From the NCBI GenBank assembly GCA_024645155.1, contig JAHEGF010000043.1:11078-17175 (forward strand): a stretch of 6,098 nt of DNA. Direction: 5' to 3'. Position 1 is the stretch's first letter. Every line of letters begins with the position of its first letter. The stretch comes from Phyllobacteriaceae bacterium (lineage in GTDB: Bacteria; Pseudomonadota; Alphaproteobacteria; Rhizobiales; Rhizobiaceae). Both the position numbers and the translations under genes were made by a program. The notes under the pieces were generated by a model. That model was not told the DNA's origin and searched no databases. It saw only the letters and a program-made list of their open reading frames with translations. Shown here one piece after another: positions 5,162 through 6,098 of this stretch.

Positions 5162-5977
5162 ATGAGTGATATTTCCGCATTGTTTTCGGTAGAGGGCAAG
5201 ATAGCACTGGTTACCGGCGGCGCGACCGGGATCGGACGGATGGCCGCAACAGCCCTCGTCTCTGGCGGAGCGCATGTTTTGATCGCCTCGCGCAAGGGCG
5301 AGGATTGCGTCAAGGTCGCAGACGAGTTGAACGCGATGGGTTTGGCGGGTAGAGCCACCGGATTTGCCGGCGATGTAGGTTCAAAGGACGGGATCGAAGC
5401 GCTCGTCAAGGCCGTCAAGTCGCAAACCGATGTGCTGCACATCCTGATCAACAATGCAGGCGCGACATGGGGAGAACCGCTCGAAACGTTTCCCTACGAG
5501 GCCTGGGCCAAGGTGCTCAACGTCAATGTCACCGGCCTGTTCCAACTGACACGCGATCTGTTGCAACTTCTCGAAAATGCTGCATCCGATGACGATCCGG
5601 CACGAATCATCAATCTCGGATCGGTCATGGGAACCCAACCGATCGCGGACGGTGCCTATTCCTACACCGCCTCGAAAGCTGTGGTTCACCACCTGACGCG
5701 GACCCTTGCAACGGAATTCGCCGGCCGCCGCATAACGGTAAACGCCTTTGCGCCGGGTCCTTTCCAGAGCCGCATGACCGCATTTGCGACAGGCTCGGAC
5801 GAGAAGGCCGCCAAGGTCGGTGCCCGGGTGCCGTTGGGCCGCATTGGCAGACCAGAGGACATCGCCGCTGCAACGCTGTTCTTGTGTGGACGCGGCGGAT
5901 CTTATGTGACCGGCGCAATTCTTCCCCTTGACGGCGGACAATCGGTGCAGCACGGAATGAGCCTGTTCAAGGACTGA
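5162..5977 (+). CDS. Short-chain dehydrogenase/reductase, RhlG/FabG-like
   Basis: A 271-residue classical SDR. The cofactor motif TGGATGIG is at 18-25, ASR at 42-44 suggests NADP(H), NNAG is at 97-100, and the catalytic set is Asn122, Ser154, Tyr168 and Lys172 (YTASK). The pattern GATWGEPLETFPYEAW at 100-115, GSV at 153-155, PARIINLGS and APGPFQSRMT near 197-206 resembles RhlG-type 3-oxoacyl reductases more than housekeeping FabG; members act on 3-oxoacyl/3-hydroxyacyl thioesters or related alcohols. The open frame extends back to 4955, but that part overlaps the TetR gene and is not family-like. The ATG at 5162-5164 has AAAGG six bases upstream and gives the expected short leader before the first beta strand. 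The MaoC gene follows after 17 bases in the same direction. In this context a 3-hydroxyacyl-CoA dehydrogenase step is the likely role; direction and substrate are not determined. Confidence 0.93.
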   Translation: MSDISALFSVEGKIALVTGGATGIGRMAATALVSGGAHVLIASRKGEDCVKVADELNAMGLAGRATGFAGDVGSKDGIEALVKAVKSQTDVLHILINNAGATWGEPLETFPYEAWAKVLNVNVTGLFQLTRDLLQLLENAASDDDPARIINLGSVMGTQPIADGAYSYTASKAVVHHLTRTLATEFAGRRITVNAFAPGPFQSRMTAFATGSDEKAAKVGARVPLGRIGRPEDIAAATLFLCGRGGSYVTGAILPLDGGQSVQHGMSLFKD

Positions 5978-5994
5978 CGCGCAAGGAGCGGCTT

Positions 5995-6098
5995 ATGGAA
6001 CCAATTTCGCTGGACGATCTGAAGAATGCAGTCGGAAACGAGATAGGTCTTTCGCCATGGCGGGTTGTCACCCAGGAAATGATCGACAAGTTCGCCGA
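5995..6098 (+). CDS. MaoC-family (R)-specific enoyl-CoA hydratase/dehydratase, N-terminal fragment
   Basis: The gene starts at ATG 5995-5997 behind an excellent AAGGAG ribosome site (six bases spacing), 17 bases after the SDR stop, and runs off the window after 34 complete codons. The visible protein has the pattern DLKNAVGNEIGLS, W.VVTQEMIDKFA, which is the entry to the hot-dog fold in MaoC-like dehydratases, where DL....G...G.S.W..V.Q..ID.FA is the common start. The catalytic Asp and His of the hydratase lie just beyond the window edge, so activity cannot be checked. In an operon with an SDR and opposite an acyl-CoA dehydrogenase, hydration of an enoyl-CoA is the natural role. Confidence 0.82.
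   Translation, partial: MEPISLDDLKNAVGNEIGLSPWRVVTQEMIDKFA

Noticed and set aside
5381..5953. 190-codon minus-strand open frame opposite the SDR
   Set aside because: It is complementary to a complete SDR with all catalytic residues; composition is that of an antisense shadow.
1..6098. Mobile elements, CRISPR arrays, tRNA/rRNA genes or a novel defence system
   Set aside because: Nearly all bases are covered by recognisable metabolic, transport or regulatory genes; I saw no direct-repeat array, transposase, integrase, cloverleaf or terminal inverted repeats.

Overview
The window looks like a chromosomal catabolic locus from a moderately GC-rich proteobacterium. I favour an alphaproteobacterium, from the gene set and protein style, but no marker gene (rRNA, tRNA, ribosomal protein) is present to prove it. 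Coding density is high, genes are tightly packed, and there are no mobile elements, CRISPR arrays or RNA genes that I can support.

The layout is a divergon centred on the gap at 5022-5161. On the minus strand, reading right to left, come a TetR-family regulator (4374-5021), an acyl-CoA dehydrogenase of the ACAD10/11-like type (3143-4381), two zinc-independent medium-chain (MDR) oxidoreductases (2113-3081 and 1054-2094), then a 100-bp gap with a plausible promoter, the HAAT-type ABC permease LivH (78-953) and the first 24 codons of its partner LivM (1-73). On the plus strand come an RhlG-like short-chain dehydrogenase/reductase (5162-5977) and the first 34 codons of a MaoC-type hydratase (5995-6098).

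Together the enzymes supply steps of a beta-oxidation-like pathway: the acyl-CoA dehydrogenase makes an enoyl-CoA, the MaoC protein would hydrate it, the SDR would oxidise or reduce the 3-hydroxy/3-oxo level, and the two MDR proteins are candidate enoyl-CoA or quinone-type reductases. The LivH/LivM permease pair suggests an imported substrate, perhaps a carboxylate rather than a branched-chain amino acid. No CoA ligase, thiolase, transporter ATPase or binding protein is inside the window. The TetR protein is the likely sensor.

The most informative non-coding features are a 20-bp inverted repeat (5097-5116) overlapping a predicted -10 box for the SDR gene, a terminator-like hairpin (5124-5146) in the SDR leader, and a 16-bp near-perfect palindrome (1035-1050) just upstream of a predicted livH promoter. 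Three of the six complete genes (livH, the QOR-like MDR gene and the TetR gene) appear to start with TTG. I see a coherent but largely conventional catabolic locus. I do not see strong evidence for an unprecedented system; the regulatory architecture and the unassigned substrate are the parts worth following.
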